From positions 1,338,322 to 1,402,321 of the forward strand of contig NC_018015.1 in the NCBI RefSeq assembly GCF_000265525.1: 64,000 bases of DNA. The letters run 5' to 3'. Below the pieces are notes generated by a model. The model was not told the origin of the DNA. It saw only the letters and a list, made by a program, of their open reading frames with translations, and did not search any database. Position numbers and translations under genes: made by a program. Shown one piece after another: positions 50,952 to 61,432 of this stretch. Position 1 is the first letter of the stretch. Every line of letters begins with the position of its first letter. This DNA is from Thermococcus cleftensis. Its GTDB lineage: Archaea > Methanobacteriota_B > Thermococci > Thermococcales > Thermococcaceae.

Positions 50952-52046
50952 GTGTACTTTGACACCCGGCCGAAGAGACGGAGGGAGGACCTGTACGACA
51001 GGGAAGAGGAGCTTGCGGAGTTCGAGCGCTCAATCAGGTCCGGAAACCCCCTCACCGTAATAACAGGCATAAGGAGGCTCGGGAAGACTTCCCTTCTCGT
51101 GGTGGGCCTGAACGAGCTCGCGGTTCCGTACGTTCTCGTGGATTTCAGGGGGGTAAACCCGAACTCCCGAATGGACGTTTACCGGAGGATAGAGAGCTCG
51201 GTCAATGCCTTCCTTCGCGAAAACCGCGACCTCTGGGAGGAGCTCAGGAGAGACCTCAAGAACATAACGGGCCTCAGGGTTCTGAGCTTCGGGGTGAGCT
51301 TTTCCTGGAAGGACGAGAGAACCGACCTCATAGCGCTCTTCAGGGAACTGGAAAAATACGACGTCGTCCTGGCCTTCGATGAGGTTCAGTACCTCAGGGG
51401 GCCGGTGGGGAGTGAATTCGCGGGCATCATAGCCCATCTCTACGATTACTCCGACCTCAGAATGGTCATGACCGGCTCCGAGGTGGGCCTGCTCCACGAT
51501 TACCTGGGCCTCGATGACCCGAAGGCCCCCCTTTACGGCAGGTACTTCCATGAAATTTCCCTTCACAGGTTCTCACCGGAGCAGAGCAGGGAGTTCCTCA
51601 GGATAGGCTTTGAACAGGTAGGTTTAACTCCCTCCGAGGAGCTTATAGACCTTGCCGTGGAGAGGCTCGACGGCATAGTGGGGTGGCTCGTTCTCTTCGG
51701 CAGGAAGGCAATGGAAAAGGGGCTCACCGAGAACCTCGTGGATAATGTTTTCGAGGAGGCAAAGGCCCTCGCCATGGAGGAGTTCGAGAACTTCCTTTCG
51801 AAGAGACCCGCCGCTAGAAAACGGTACGTCGAGATAATGAGGGCCGTTGCCAGCGGCAGGAGAACGTGGGAGGGGATAAAGGAACACCTCGAGATGAGGG
51901 AGGGCAGGAGCATAGCCGACAGCGTGCTGGCGAGGCTTCTCAAGGCCCTTGTTGATTCCTCGTTCCTTGAGAAGAAGCGCGAGGGAAGAAACGTCCGCTA
52001 TAGCATTCCCGACCCGATACTCGAGGAGTGCTTCAAGGAAAAATGA
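50952..52046 (+). CDS. Archaeal ATPase (STAND/AAA-like, PF01637 type)
   Basis: 364 residues. LYDREEELAEFERSI leads to the Walker A TGIRRLGKTSLL (about 40) and Walker B VVLAFDEVQYL; a sensor-like MTGSEVGLL follows. The C-terminal ~90 residues form a winged helix (RSIADSVLARLLKALVDSSFLEKKREGRNVRYSIPDP in parts). GTG 50952 follows GGGTGGT; the earlier GTG at 50943 overlaps it. This family is expanded in Thermococcales, often as single genes with palindromic promoters; role unknown, possibly DNA-linked or toxin-like switching. Confidence 0.85.
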   Translation: MYFDTRPKRRREDLYDREEELAEFERSIRSGNPLTVITGIRRLGKTSLLVVGLNELAVPYVLVDFRGVNPNSRMDVYRRIESSVNAFLRENRDLWEELRRDLKNITGLRVLSFGVSFSWKDERTDLIALFRELEKYDVVLAFDEVQYLRGPVGSEFAGIIAHLYDYSDLRMVMTGSEVGLLHDYLGLDDPKAPLYGRYFHEISLHRFSPEQSREFLRIGFEQVGLTPSEELIDLAVERLDGIVGWLVLFGRKAMEKGLTENLVDNVFEEAKALAMEEFENFLSKRPAARKRYVEIMRAVASGRRTWEGIKEHLEMREGRSIADSVLARLLKALVDSSFLEKKREGRNVRYSIPDPILEECFKEK

Positions 52047-52055
52047 ATGAAAGGG

Positions 52056-54366
<2,311 letters not shown>

Positions 54367-54409
54367 AATGAACACCTCCGTACATGGGTTCAAACATGGT
54401 CATCTAAAG

Positions 54410-54454
54410 GTTTGCAACATGGAGTGTTTATAAAGATGTTGCCAACCAAAGGTT
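54410..54454 (-). promoter_or_regulatory. sudBA/nfn promoter with two SurR-type motifs
   Basis: TATA tttataaac at 54426-54434 on the minus strand. On the plus strand GTT-TGC-AAC (54410-54418) lies between the TATA box and gene, near the predicted start, and GTT-GCC-AAC-CAAAG-GTT (54438-54454), an exact match to the extended SurR consensus GTTn3AACn5GTT, abuts the TATA box upstream. The same 17-base pattern occurs at 5317-5333. Confidence 0.6.
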
Positions 54455-54531
54455 TACATCGCGGAAGGATCCTCGGAGGGGAAAGGGAAAGATTAAAAAA
54501 CTTCCGAAAAGAGGGCGATTGGGGAATGGCT

Positions 54532-54741
54532 ATGGCACGGCTCATCTACCGCATCTCAGTTGTGCTGACGGCCCTGGCCCTCTTCTGGCCTGTCGTGTAC
54601 GGCAACGTCCCGGTCCTGAGAATTCTCCCTGGAAACCCTCTGATTCACGCAGTCGCCGGGCTGGTGGTCTTTGGGGGTCTGGCGTATCTGACCTTTGGGG
54701 AAGAAGAAACAGGGGAGAAAAGCGGCTTCACAGCTTCCTGA
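54532..54741 (+). CDS. Small membrane protein
   Basis: 69 residues (71 from ATG 54526) with two hydrophobic segments: RISVVLTALALFWPVVYG and LIHAVAGLVVFGGLAYLTF, then an acidic tail. Not recognised. TATA-like gattaaaaaac near 54491-54501 supports it. ATG 54532 is preceded by GGGGAATGG. The 3' end overlaps the convergent trmI gene by 14 bp. Confidence 0.65.
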   Translation: MARLIYRISVVLTALALFWPVVYGNVPVLRILPGNPLIHAVAGLVVFGGLAYLTFGEEETGEKSGFTAS

Positions 54742-55489
54742 GAAATGTTATGTAGCCTGTATGAGCCAGCATCGTGGTTTTTGGCCTCATGCACTCCCTC
54801 TTAACTTCGTGTTCCCTAACAAGGACTTCCACAACCCTGGGCCGGTAGAAGTACTCCCTGTACTCCTGGAACGCCTGGAAGAAGCGGTGAACCTGGTTGG
54901 TGCAGGGAGTGTAGGCTACAAAGTAGCCGCCCGGTCTCAAAACCTCGACGGCATGAGGGAGTACGTTCTCCGGTTGTGGCAGGTCGAGGACTATGTGGTC
55001 GGCGTACTCTTCATCTATACCCTCGTAGATGTCCTTGAGCTTGATGGTGACCCTGTCGGAAAAGCCCGCCAGTTCAACGTTCTTTCTGGCTATCTCTGCG
55101 TGGTCCTCCCTTATCTCGTAGCTTATTATCCTTCCGTCCGGTCCCACTATGTTCGCCAGGAATATCGTCAGGGCGCCGCTCCCCACGCCGGCCTCGATGA
55201 CTGTGTCTCCTGGAGATATGCCCGCGTAGGCGACTATAATGCCGGCGTCCTTGGGGTGTATTATCTGTGGCCCGCGCCTCATCTTGGCTATGATGTCGTT
55301 GATGTCGGGCTTTATTACCCTGAACTCCTCGCCCTTGTGGCTGGTTATCCTGCTTCCATACTCCTTCCCTATCAGCTCGCTCAGCTTCAGTATTCCAAGG
55401 TCGGTGTGGAACTCCCTCTCGGAAACCGTCACGAGGTACCTCTTGCCCCGCTTGTCGATGAGGAGAACCTTATCCCCTTCCCGTATCAA
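54728..55489 (-). CDS. trmI: tRNA (adenine-N1)-methyltransferase TrmI
   Basis: Methylates N1 of A57/A58 in the T-loop of tRNA. 253 residues, the length of the characterised Pyrococcus abyssi enzyme, and starting MIREGDKVLLIDKRGKRYL as that one does when the TTG at 55489 is used (GGTGGG four bases upstream). SAM site VIEAGVGSGALTIFLANIVG, catalytic DLPQPENVLPH region. The upstream DUF257 gene overlaps its start by 20 bases. Confidence 0.95.
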   Translation of the reverse strand: MIREGDKVLLIDKRGKRYLVTVSEREFHTDLGILKLSELIGKEYGSRITSHKGEEFRVIKPDINDIIAKMRRGPQIIHPKDAGIIVAYAGISPGDTVIEAGVGSGALTIFLANIVGPDGRIISYEIREDHAEIARKNVELAGFSDRVTIKLKDIYEGIDEEYADHIVLDLPQPENVLPHAVEVLRPGGYFVAYTPCTNQVHRFFQAFQEYREYFYRPRVVEVLVREHEVKRECMRPKTTMLAHTGYITFLRKL

Positions 55490-56108
55490 TCGTCCCACCT
55501 TCCTTCCTGGCCTTTAGACCCTCCTCCGACACCTGAAAGACCATTGAGGCTATCTCCTCCAGCATCGCGAGGTGCTCCTTCCTCAGGACGTCCTTGTTTA
55601 TAAAGTGTATTCCAACCCAGTCCTCCATGGGAATCGTGCTGATACCAGTCAGTATGGACTTCATGGCCTCGTCCCCACCGAAATGAATGTAGTGACTCAG
55701 TCCAAAGGTCACGAAGTACTCCGGCTTGACAGGTGAGCGGCTCATCTTTCCGATAACGGCGTGGTAGTTCTTGAGGAACGTCTGGGGATCGTAGGCCGGG
55801 ACGACTTCCTCTATTACCTCACCGTAGCTGGCCGACCCGGGGCCGATTTTCACGACCTTTATCCTCTTGATAAGCTCTATAACCCGGGAGTACTCCCTCC
55901 CGGATATCCTCCTCGCGTAGTTCCTGAAGAGTATATCACCCACTCCGAAGAAGTCCGCCACGACGACGCCGTATCTCCCGGCAAGTGCGGGCAGAAGGAT
56001 TCCCCATGAGAAATCCTCGACGGGATAAGATGGCTTGTATTCAATCAAAATGGTGTCCCCCCTGTTGGCTCGGCCGAGGAGGTACTTTTCGAAGATTGGG
56101 GTGTCCAT
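55470..56108 (-). CDS. DUF257-family protein (KaiC/RecA-like fold)
   Basis: 212 residues of the Pyrococcus/Thermococcus DUF257 family, which looks like an inactive RecA/KaiC-type ATPase: GDTILIEYKPSYPVEDFSWG stands where a Walker A motif would be and lacks the GKT. No function known. ATG 56108 follows GGTGAG; TATA ggtttaaaag near 56144-56153. It overlaps trmI by 20 bases and shares the divergent region with SRP19. Confidence 0.8.
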   Translation of the reverse strand: MDTPIFEKYLLGRANRGDTILIEYKPSYPVEDFSWGILLPALAGRYGVVVADFFGVGDILFRNYARRISGREYSRVIELIKRIKVVKIGPGSASYGEVIEEVVPAYDPQTFLKNYHAVIGKMSRSPVKPEYFVTFGLSHYIHFGGDEAMKSILTGISTIPMEDWVGIHFINKDVLRKEHLAMLEEIASMVFQVSEEGLKARKEGGTIDTGRG

Positions 56109-56164
56109 CTGGCTCACCAAAAGGGTTTTTAACGGCGTTTCTTTTAAACCTTTCAGGTGGGACG

Positions 56165-56512
56165 ATGAGGAAGTTCGTGGTGTGGCCCAACGAGCTCGAC
56201 GCAAGGCTCAGCAGGCGCTATGGAAGGGCCGTAGGGAAGGAGTTCGCGGTCGATGCTCCCAAGGTTCAGGAGATAGCGGACGCCGCGGTGGCCCTTGGAA
56301 TGAAAGTCGTTGAGCTTGACCCTGAAAAGCTCAATCCCCGCTTGGCTGGCCTCGACGAGGAGTACAGGGTTAGGGGAATGCTCAGGCTGGAGAGCAAGCA
56401 CCCCAAAGGGAAGGCCCTGAGAATGCTGGGCCAGAAGATCAGGGAAATCCGGAAAACCCAGGCTAAAGCCAAGGGCAAGAAGAAACACAAATCCGGGAAG
56501 AAAAAGAGGTGA
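56165..56512 (+). CDS. srp19: Signal recognition particle 19 kDa protein
   Basis: Binds the SRP RNA (helices 6 and 8) and promotes SRP54 assembly. 115 residues; FVVWPNELDARLSRRYGRAVGKEFAVDAP in parts is the N-terminal motif, with SKHPKGKALRMLGQKIRE later, and a Lys-rich tail for RNA contact. ATG 56165 follows CAGGTGGG. Stop adjacent to that of the convergent RAM-domain gene. Confidence 0.96.
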   Translation: MRKFVVWPNELDARLSRRYGRAVGKEFAVDAPKVQEIADAAVALGMKVVELDPEKLNPRLAGLDEEYRVRGMLRLESKHPKGKALRMLGQKIREIRKTQAKAKGKKKHKSGKKKR

Positions 56513-56758
56513 TCACTCCTCCTCTTCCATTTCTACAACGATGGCGGTAGTGGTGTCGATAACGCCGTCGATGTTGTGAATGTCGTGGAGTATCTTTCTG
56601 GTGAGCTCGCCGAGGTCCTTCGCCTCGATGTGGACTATCGCATCGTACGGCCCAGTGACGGCGTCGGCCTTGGTGACGCCCGGAATCTGCTTGAGCGCCT
56701 CTATGACGCTCTCAACTTTTCCAATCTCAACGGTCAGTAAAACGTACGACCTAACCAT
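56513..56758 (-). CDS. Stand-alone Lrp/AsnC RAM-domain protein
   Basis: 81 residues forming only the RAM (ligand-binding) domain of Lrp/AsnC regulators: VLLTVEIGKVESVIEALKQIPGV, and DAVTGPYDAIVHIEAKD for the effector pocket. No HTH. Such stand-alone proteins form rings and bind amino acids. May modify the activity of full-length regulators such as the FL11-like protein in this window; inferred. Confidence 0.88.
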   Translation of the reverse strand: MVRSYVLLTVEIGKVESVIEALKQIPGVTKADAVTGPYDAIVHIEAKDLGELTRKILHDIHNIDGVIDTTTAIVVEMEEEE

Positions 56759-56874
56759 TTTTCACCACCGCGGAAAGGCTTTACGCCTTTATTTGACCCC
56801 CATCTCATTTAAGCTTTTCGTAGTTTTTTCGGGTACACGCCTGTGGTGCATTTCGCAGACGATGCATTATAGTA

Positions 56875-56934
56875 CCCAACCGTGCCTCCGTTGGGCTATT
56901 GAAGTACCAATTGGTGACATCGAAAGGTTTATTA
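56875..56934 (+). promoter_or_regulatory. Opp operon promoter with palindromes
   Basis: CGAAAGGTTTATTA (56921-56934) is the BRE/TATA box. Just upstream lie ACCAATTGGT (56906-56915), a perfect 10-bp palindrome, and CCCAAC (56875-56880) with GTTGGG (56890-56895), an inverted repeat. These places suit an activator or an Lrp-type regulator. ATG 56984 is about 50 bases downstream. Confidence 0.5.
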
Positions 56935-56983
56935 CTGCATCAACCTTAACATCTATGCCCTTAATGTACAGGGGTGGGTATTA

Positions 56984-59167
56984 ATGAAGGCTAGGACTAC
57001 AATAGCCCTGTTGGTTGTTTTTTTGGTGGCTTTTTCTGTTGTTGCCAGCGGCTGTATCGGCGGTAGCACGAGCCCAACGACCACCATCTCTCAGGGTACC
57101 TCTGAGAGCCCGAGTCAGACTACGACCTCCCAGTCGGGAACCTCCGGAGGAACCACCACCTCCAGCCAGTCGGAAACCCAGACTCAGACTCCAGCCGAGG
57201 TGAATCCGGGAATACTTGAGATGGGGGACGTGTACGTAATCGTCACTGATAAGAGCGTCGTCGTTGTCGGCCCGAAAGGTGCCAGCCCGACCGTTGAGAT
57301 ACCCAGCGACAGGAAGGTCATAAAGGTCGAGTACGAGGTCGATACTGAGAACACCCCCGACGTCCAGACCCTCATGGAGAAGGGTCAGGGGTTCGGTGCG
57401 ATTGACCCCGCATTCTTCCGCGACGAGCACGTTGATGCCCTCATCATAGCGGCAAGGCGCGAGACCGATCCGACGATTAGAACCGAGCTCTTCAAGGCCG
57501 TTTACATGCTCGGAAACAAGCTCGCCCCGGAGGTTATCCTCGGTCAGAACAAGCAGCTCCGCGTCTACTGGGACTGGGTCAAGGGCAGGTATTATCACCC
57601 GACCCTCGCGGAGCGCTACGACCTCCTGAGCGAGGACCAGAACGCTCCCTCCGTCAAGATAGGCATCAAGGACTACGAGAACGACCCCGAGACCTACACT
57701 ATCGCCACCATCGGCTGGCCGGAGAGCTTTGACCCGGCGATGACCTACGAGACCTTCGGCTGGGAGATCTGGCATGAGATAGGCGACACCCTCGTCACCT
57801 ACTGGAAGGAGAACACCGAGCAGGTCAGCCCGGACCTCGCGGTTGCGTGGGCTCACAACAAGGAGGGCACCGAGTGGTACTTCCTTATTCGCGGCGGCGT
57901 CAAGGCCTACGACCCGTGGAACGACAAGACCTACCCGATTGACGCCACAGACGTTGCCTTCACCTTCCTGCGCGTCGAGAGGCTCGGTCACTCCGTCAGC
58001 TGGATGGTCGATGGCTTCATGGACGTGAACGCCTCCCAGGCCCTCACCGAGGACGAGTTCGACCAGTACCTCAAGGAGCACCCGCTCATCGCCGAGTACA
58101 ACGGCAAGAGCACCGAGATAAAGAGCCTCGATGAGCTCAAGCAGTTCTTCGGCTACGACGGTGAGACCGCGGGAGTCTTCAAGCTCGTCCTCCCGGCACC
58201 CTACGCTCCCGTCCTCGGAATACTCGCCGACCCGTTCCTCAGCGTCGTCCCGATGGAGTACCTCCTCGGCGACAAGTACCAGGAGGCCCTCCAGGCGAGC
58301 GACAACGGCCACGACCCGAGCGCCTGGTGGAGCTACCTGAGCGAGGGCAAGAGCGACCCGACCCACCAGCTCATGCACAACAACCCGGTCGGAACCGGCC
58401 CGTTCTACGTCAAGGACTACCAGAAGGACGCCTACATAGTCCTTGAATACAACCCGTACTACTGGAACGCCACCGCCAACCCAGGCCACAAGAGGGTCAT
58501 CTACATCATAAACAGCGACGCCATGGCGAGGATAAACATCTTCAAGACCGGTACCGCCGATGTTGTCGCGATTCCGCCCGAGAAGATGGACACGGTTAAG
58601 GGCCTTGAGCTCCAGGGCTTCAAGTCAGTCGTTAAGACCGACATACTCCAGCCAATACTGACCTTCCTCGTCTTCAACACCCAGAAGGAGCCCTTCAACG
58701 ACCCGCTCGTTAGGGAGGCCCTCGCCTACGCGGTTCCGTACGACCAGATATCCCAGGTCGTTTACCAGGGGCTCCTCGAGAGGAACTACGGTCCGATACC
58801 GAAGCCGTGGCCGGGCTACACCGAGGAGGGAATAATCAAGTACACCTACAACCTCGCCAAGGCCAAGCAGCTCCTCAACCAGGCGGGCGTTGATCCGACC
58901 AAGTACAAGATAGAGCTCATCTACAACGAGGGCAACAGCGCCCGTGAGAAGATAATGACCCTCCTCCAGAACGTCTGGAGCCAGCTCGGCTTCCAGGTAA
59001 CGGTGAACAGCTACAACTGGCCGACCTACCTCGACAAGACCGAACACGGCGAGTACGACGTCTACATCGTCGGCTGGGTTCCGGACTACCTCGACTCCGA
59101 CAACTGGGTTGGCCCGTTCCTCTACGGCGCCACCGAGTTCAAGAGCCTTGAAGTCACAGTCGGCTGA
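56984..59167 (+). CDS. Opp/Dpp peptide ABC transporter substrate-binding lipoprotein, circularly permuted
   Basis: 727 residues: lipobox with Cys24 (VVASGCIGG), Ser/Thr/Gln-rich linker (about 28-70), a beta segment, then residues 143-217 (DALIIAARRETDPTIRTELF, RVYWDWVKGRYYHP) which in DppA/OppA is the C-terminal end. The canonical N-terminal start (TYTIATIGWPESFDPAM) follows at about 238, and the protein stops at 727 just after YIVGWVPDYLDSDNWVGPF, where the moved segment would normally continue. The order is thus a circular permutation. ATG 56984. It binds peptides outside the cell and delivers them to the permease encoded next. Confidence 0.9.
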   Translation: MKARTTIALLVVFLVAFSVVASGCIGGSTSPTTTISQGTSESPSQTTTSQSGTSGGTTTSSQSETQTQTPAEVNPGILEMGDVYVIVTDKSVVVVGPKGASPTVEIPSDRKVIKVEYEVDTENTPDVQTLMEKGQGFGAIDPAFFRDEHVDALIIAARRETDPTIRTELFKAVYMLGNKLAPEVILGQNKQLRVYWDWVKGRYYHPTLAERYDLLSEDQNAPSVKIGIKDYENDPETYTIATIGWPESFDPAMTYETFGWEIWHEIGDTLVTYWKENTEQVSPDLAVAWAHNKEGTEWYFLIRGGVKAYDPWNDKTYPIDATDVAFTFLRVERLGHSVSWMVDGFMDVNASQALTEDEFDQYLKEHPLIAEYNGKSTEIKSLDELKQFFGYDGETAGVFKLVLPAPYAPVLGILADPFLSVVPMEYLLGDKYQEALQASDNGHDPSAWWSYLSEGKSDPTHQLMHNNPVGTGPFYVKDYQKDAYIVLEYNPYYWNATANPGHKRVIYIINSDAMARINIFKTGTADVVAIPPEKMDTVKGLELQGFKSVVKTDILQPILTFLVFNTQKEPFNDPLVREALAYAVPYDQISQVVYQGLLERNYGPIPKPWPGYTEEGIIKYTYNLAKAKQLLNQAGVDPTKYKIELIYNEGNSAREKIMTLLQNVWSQLGFQVTVNSYNWPTYLDKTEHGEYDVYIVGWVPDYLDSDNWVGPFLYGATEFKSLEVTVG

Positions 59168-59175
59168 TTTTGGGC

Positions 59176-59187
59176 TTTCTTTTTTCT
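59176..59187 (+). terminator. T-rich stretch between substrate-binding protein and permease genes
   Basis: tttcttttttct just after the lipoprotein stop (59165-59167) is like a Thermococcus T-rich terminator. It could give partial termination, so that more binding protein than permease is made. No stem is needed in archaea. Confidence 0.4.
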
Positions 59188-59239
59188 CCTTCGCTTTTTG
59201 GCCGTTGAGAGAATGCCAAAAGAAGCAGGGGGGATTGGA

Positions 59240-60241
59240 TTGGCGAATCTGAGGAAGTTCCTAATAAGAAGGCTGCTCACCTTCATACCCACCCTAATTG
59301 GGGTTACACTCATCGTTTTCCTCATCGCCTACGTTATCCCCGCCGACGTCGCCAGGGCGTGGGCCGGTGGAGAGAAGGCCAGTCAGGCGTACATGGAGCA
59401 GATAAGGAAGGAGTACCATCTGGACGAGCCGTGGTACGACCAGTACTGGTTCCTGGTGAGCGGGCTGGCGAGGAACAGCATAGTGGATCCGAGAACGTCC
59501 AACTACGTCTTCGACGACATAAGCGAGAGGTTTCCCATAACGTTTGAGCTGGCGCTGATGGCGTTCTTCTTCATACTGATAATCGGCATACCTCTCGGTA
59601 TAATCTCCGCCCTCAAGAGGAACACCTGGGTGGATACCCTCATAAGGTTCTTTGCCCTCACGGGTGTTTCCATGCCCGTTTTCTGGCTCGGCTACCTCCT
59701 CATCTACGTGTTCTTCGTCAAGGTTCACTGGATAACGCTCGCCGGCTTCCCGGCTCCCCCGGAGCACCAGATAACTCACATACCTATGATAGACGCCCTG
59801 CTGACGGGCGACTTTGATACCTTCAGCCAGCACATTCACAGGCTCTGGCTCCCCGGATTCACGCTGGGCTTCATGGGAGCTGGTGTTCTGGCGAGGTTCG
59901 TCAGGAACAGCTTCCTTGAGGCCATAGGAAGCGACTACGTGGGATTCCTCAAGGCCAAGGGTGTTCCGAAGAGGGGCATCTACCGCCACGCCCTCAAGAA
60001 CGCGATGGTGCCGATAGTTACCGTTCTCGGCCTCCAGTTCGGCGGCCTCCTCGGCGGAACTCCGATCACCGAGACGGTGTTTGGCCTGCCCGGAATGGGT
60101 TCCTACGTCATCGAATCCATCAGGAACCTCGACTTCCCTGCGGTCGTGGCGATAACCATGGTCTTCGCCCTGATATTCCTCATAACGAACCTCGTCGTGG
60201 ACATACTCTACGCCCTGATAGACCCGAGGGTGAGGTACTAA
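59240..60241 (+). CDS. Peptide ABC transporter permease (OppB/DppB type)
   Basis: 333 residues with six membrane segments. N-terminal NLRKFLIRRLLTFIPTLIGVT is typical of DppB; the EAA loop EAIGSDYVGFLKAKGVPKRGIYRHALKN contacts the ATPases. TTG 59240 is chosen because GGGGGG lies six bases upstream; ATG 59213 would add nine residues without a good site. Followed by the second permease after 15 bases. Confidence 0.9.
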   Translation: MANLRKFLIRRLLTFIPTLIGVTLIVFLIAYVIPADVARAWAGGEKASQAYMEQIRKEYHLDEPWYDQYWFLVSGLARNSIVDPRTSNYVFDDISERFPITFELALMAFFFILIIGIPLGIISALKRNTWVDTLIRFFALTGVSMPVFWLGYLLIYVFFVKVHWITLAGFPAPPEHQITHIPMIDALLTGDFDTFSQHIHRLWLPGFTLGFMGAGVLARFVRNSFLEAIGSDYVGFLKAKGVPKRGIYRHALKNAMVPIVTVLGLQFGGLLGGTPITETVFGLPGMGSYVIESIRNLDFPAVVAITMVFALIFLITNLVVDILYALIDPRVRY

Positions 60242-60256
60242 CGCTGGGGTGGTAAA

Positions 60257-61432
60257 ATGGGAAGGGAAGAGTATAAGAAGAACGTTCTCGATAAGCTCTC
60301 CGATGCCTTTGTTGAGGCACTTGGTTCTTTCATCAGCCTCTTCAAGAAGGACTGGAAGAGGAAGAACCGCTCCAAGATGGAAGAGTGGAAGCTTATGCTC
60401 TACGCCCTGAACCGCTCGCCCCCCGGCCTTATAGGCCTCGCCCTCGTGCTGATGTTCGTGTTCCTCGGCCTCTTCGGCCCCAGCCTTGCGCCCTGGAGCT
60501 ACCGCTTCTTCCCGACCAACTACAACTTCGAAACCTACCTCGCCCCGCCGGGTTCAACATACACGCTCAACGTAACAGAGCTTAGGGGAGACGTTATCCT
60601 GCAGTACACCGCCACCATACACTACACCCTCGGTGCTGACCACTACGGAAGGGACCTCCTCAGCCTGATACTCTACGGAGCCAGGGTCTCGTTCGTTATC
60701 TCAATCATAGTCATAGCCCTCGGCGTTCCCTTGGGCATAATCCTGGGCCTCATAGCGGGCTACTACGGCGGCAAGGTGGACGAGCTGGTTATGCGCATCA
60801 CCGATGTCTTCCTGGCATTTCCGGCGCTCATACTGGCCATAGCGTTCTCCGCGGTGTTGCCGCAGAGACTGCAGAACTTCATATCCTCCCACGAGACCGT
60901 CCAGAGCTTCGTGCTGTGGCTCTTCGCGCTCGAACCCCAGGACGCTGGTAACCTCGGAAAGCTCCTCGCCGTCATACTGGCCATGATTATCGTCTGGTGG
61001 CCGGCCTATGCAAGAATCACGCGCGGTTCAACTCTCACCGAGAGGGAGAACCTCTACGTCGAGGCGGCGAGAGCGATAGGACTCAGCTCAAGGACGATAA
61101 TGTTCAAGCACATTCTCCCCAACATCATCGGCCCGATACTCGTCTACATCACCCTCGACTTCGGTGGAGTGATACTCATGGAAGCCGGCCTGAGCTTCCT
61201 CGGTCTCGGTGCCACTCCCCCGATAGCCGACTGGGGAAGGATAGTCTACGACGGCTCCCAGTACTTCCCGGAGAAGTGGTGGCTGGTCACCTTCTCAGGC
61301 CTGATGATTATGCTTGTCGCCCTCGGCTGGAACCTGCTCGGCGACACCATGAGGGACATCCTCGATCCGAAGACGAGGAGGAGCATAGAGTTCAAGGTCA
61401 AGAAGAGCAAGGAGGGTGAGAGCAATGCCTGA
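60257..61432 (+). CDS. Peptide ABC transporter permease (OppC/DppC type)
   Basis: 391 residues: longer cytoplasmic N-terminus (about 50 charged residues), then six membrane segments with an inserted extracellular loop. EAARAIGLSSRTIMFKHILPNI is the EAA loop. ADHYGRDLLSLILYGAR is the OppC signature. ATG 60257 follows GGGGTGG. It overlaps the first ATPase gene by 8 bases. Confidence 0.95.
   Translation: MGREEYKKNVLDKLSDAFVEALGSFISLFKKDWKRKNRSKMEEWKLMLYALNRSPPGLIGLALVLMFVFLGLFGPSLAPWSYRFFPTNYNFETYLAPPGSTYTLNVTELRGDVILQYTATIHYTLGADHYGRDLLSLILYGARVSFVISIIVIALGVPLGIILGLIAGYYGGKVDELVMRITDVFLAFPALILAIAFSAVLPQRLQNFISSHETVQSFVLWLFALEPQDAGNLGKLLAVILAMIIVWWPAYARITRGSTLTERENLYVEAARAIGLSSRTIMFKHILPNIIGPILVYITLDFGGVILMEAGLSFLGLGATPPIADWGRIVYDGSQYFPEKWWLVTFSGLMIMLVALGWNLLGDTMRDILDPKTRRSIEFKVKKSKEGESNA

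Noticed and set aside
58625-59047. 140-residue minus-strand reading frame, and the 502-residue one at 56981-58489
   Set aside because: Antisense to the peptide-binding lipoprotein, whose frame shows lipobox and family motifs.
59080-59240. Frameshift or assembly error truncating the peptide-binding protein
   Set aside because: The sequence after 59167 has no coding similarity to the missing C-terminal part in any frame, and the missing part is found intact at residues 143-217, so permutation explains it better.
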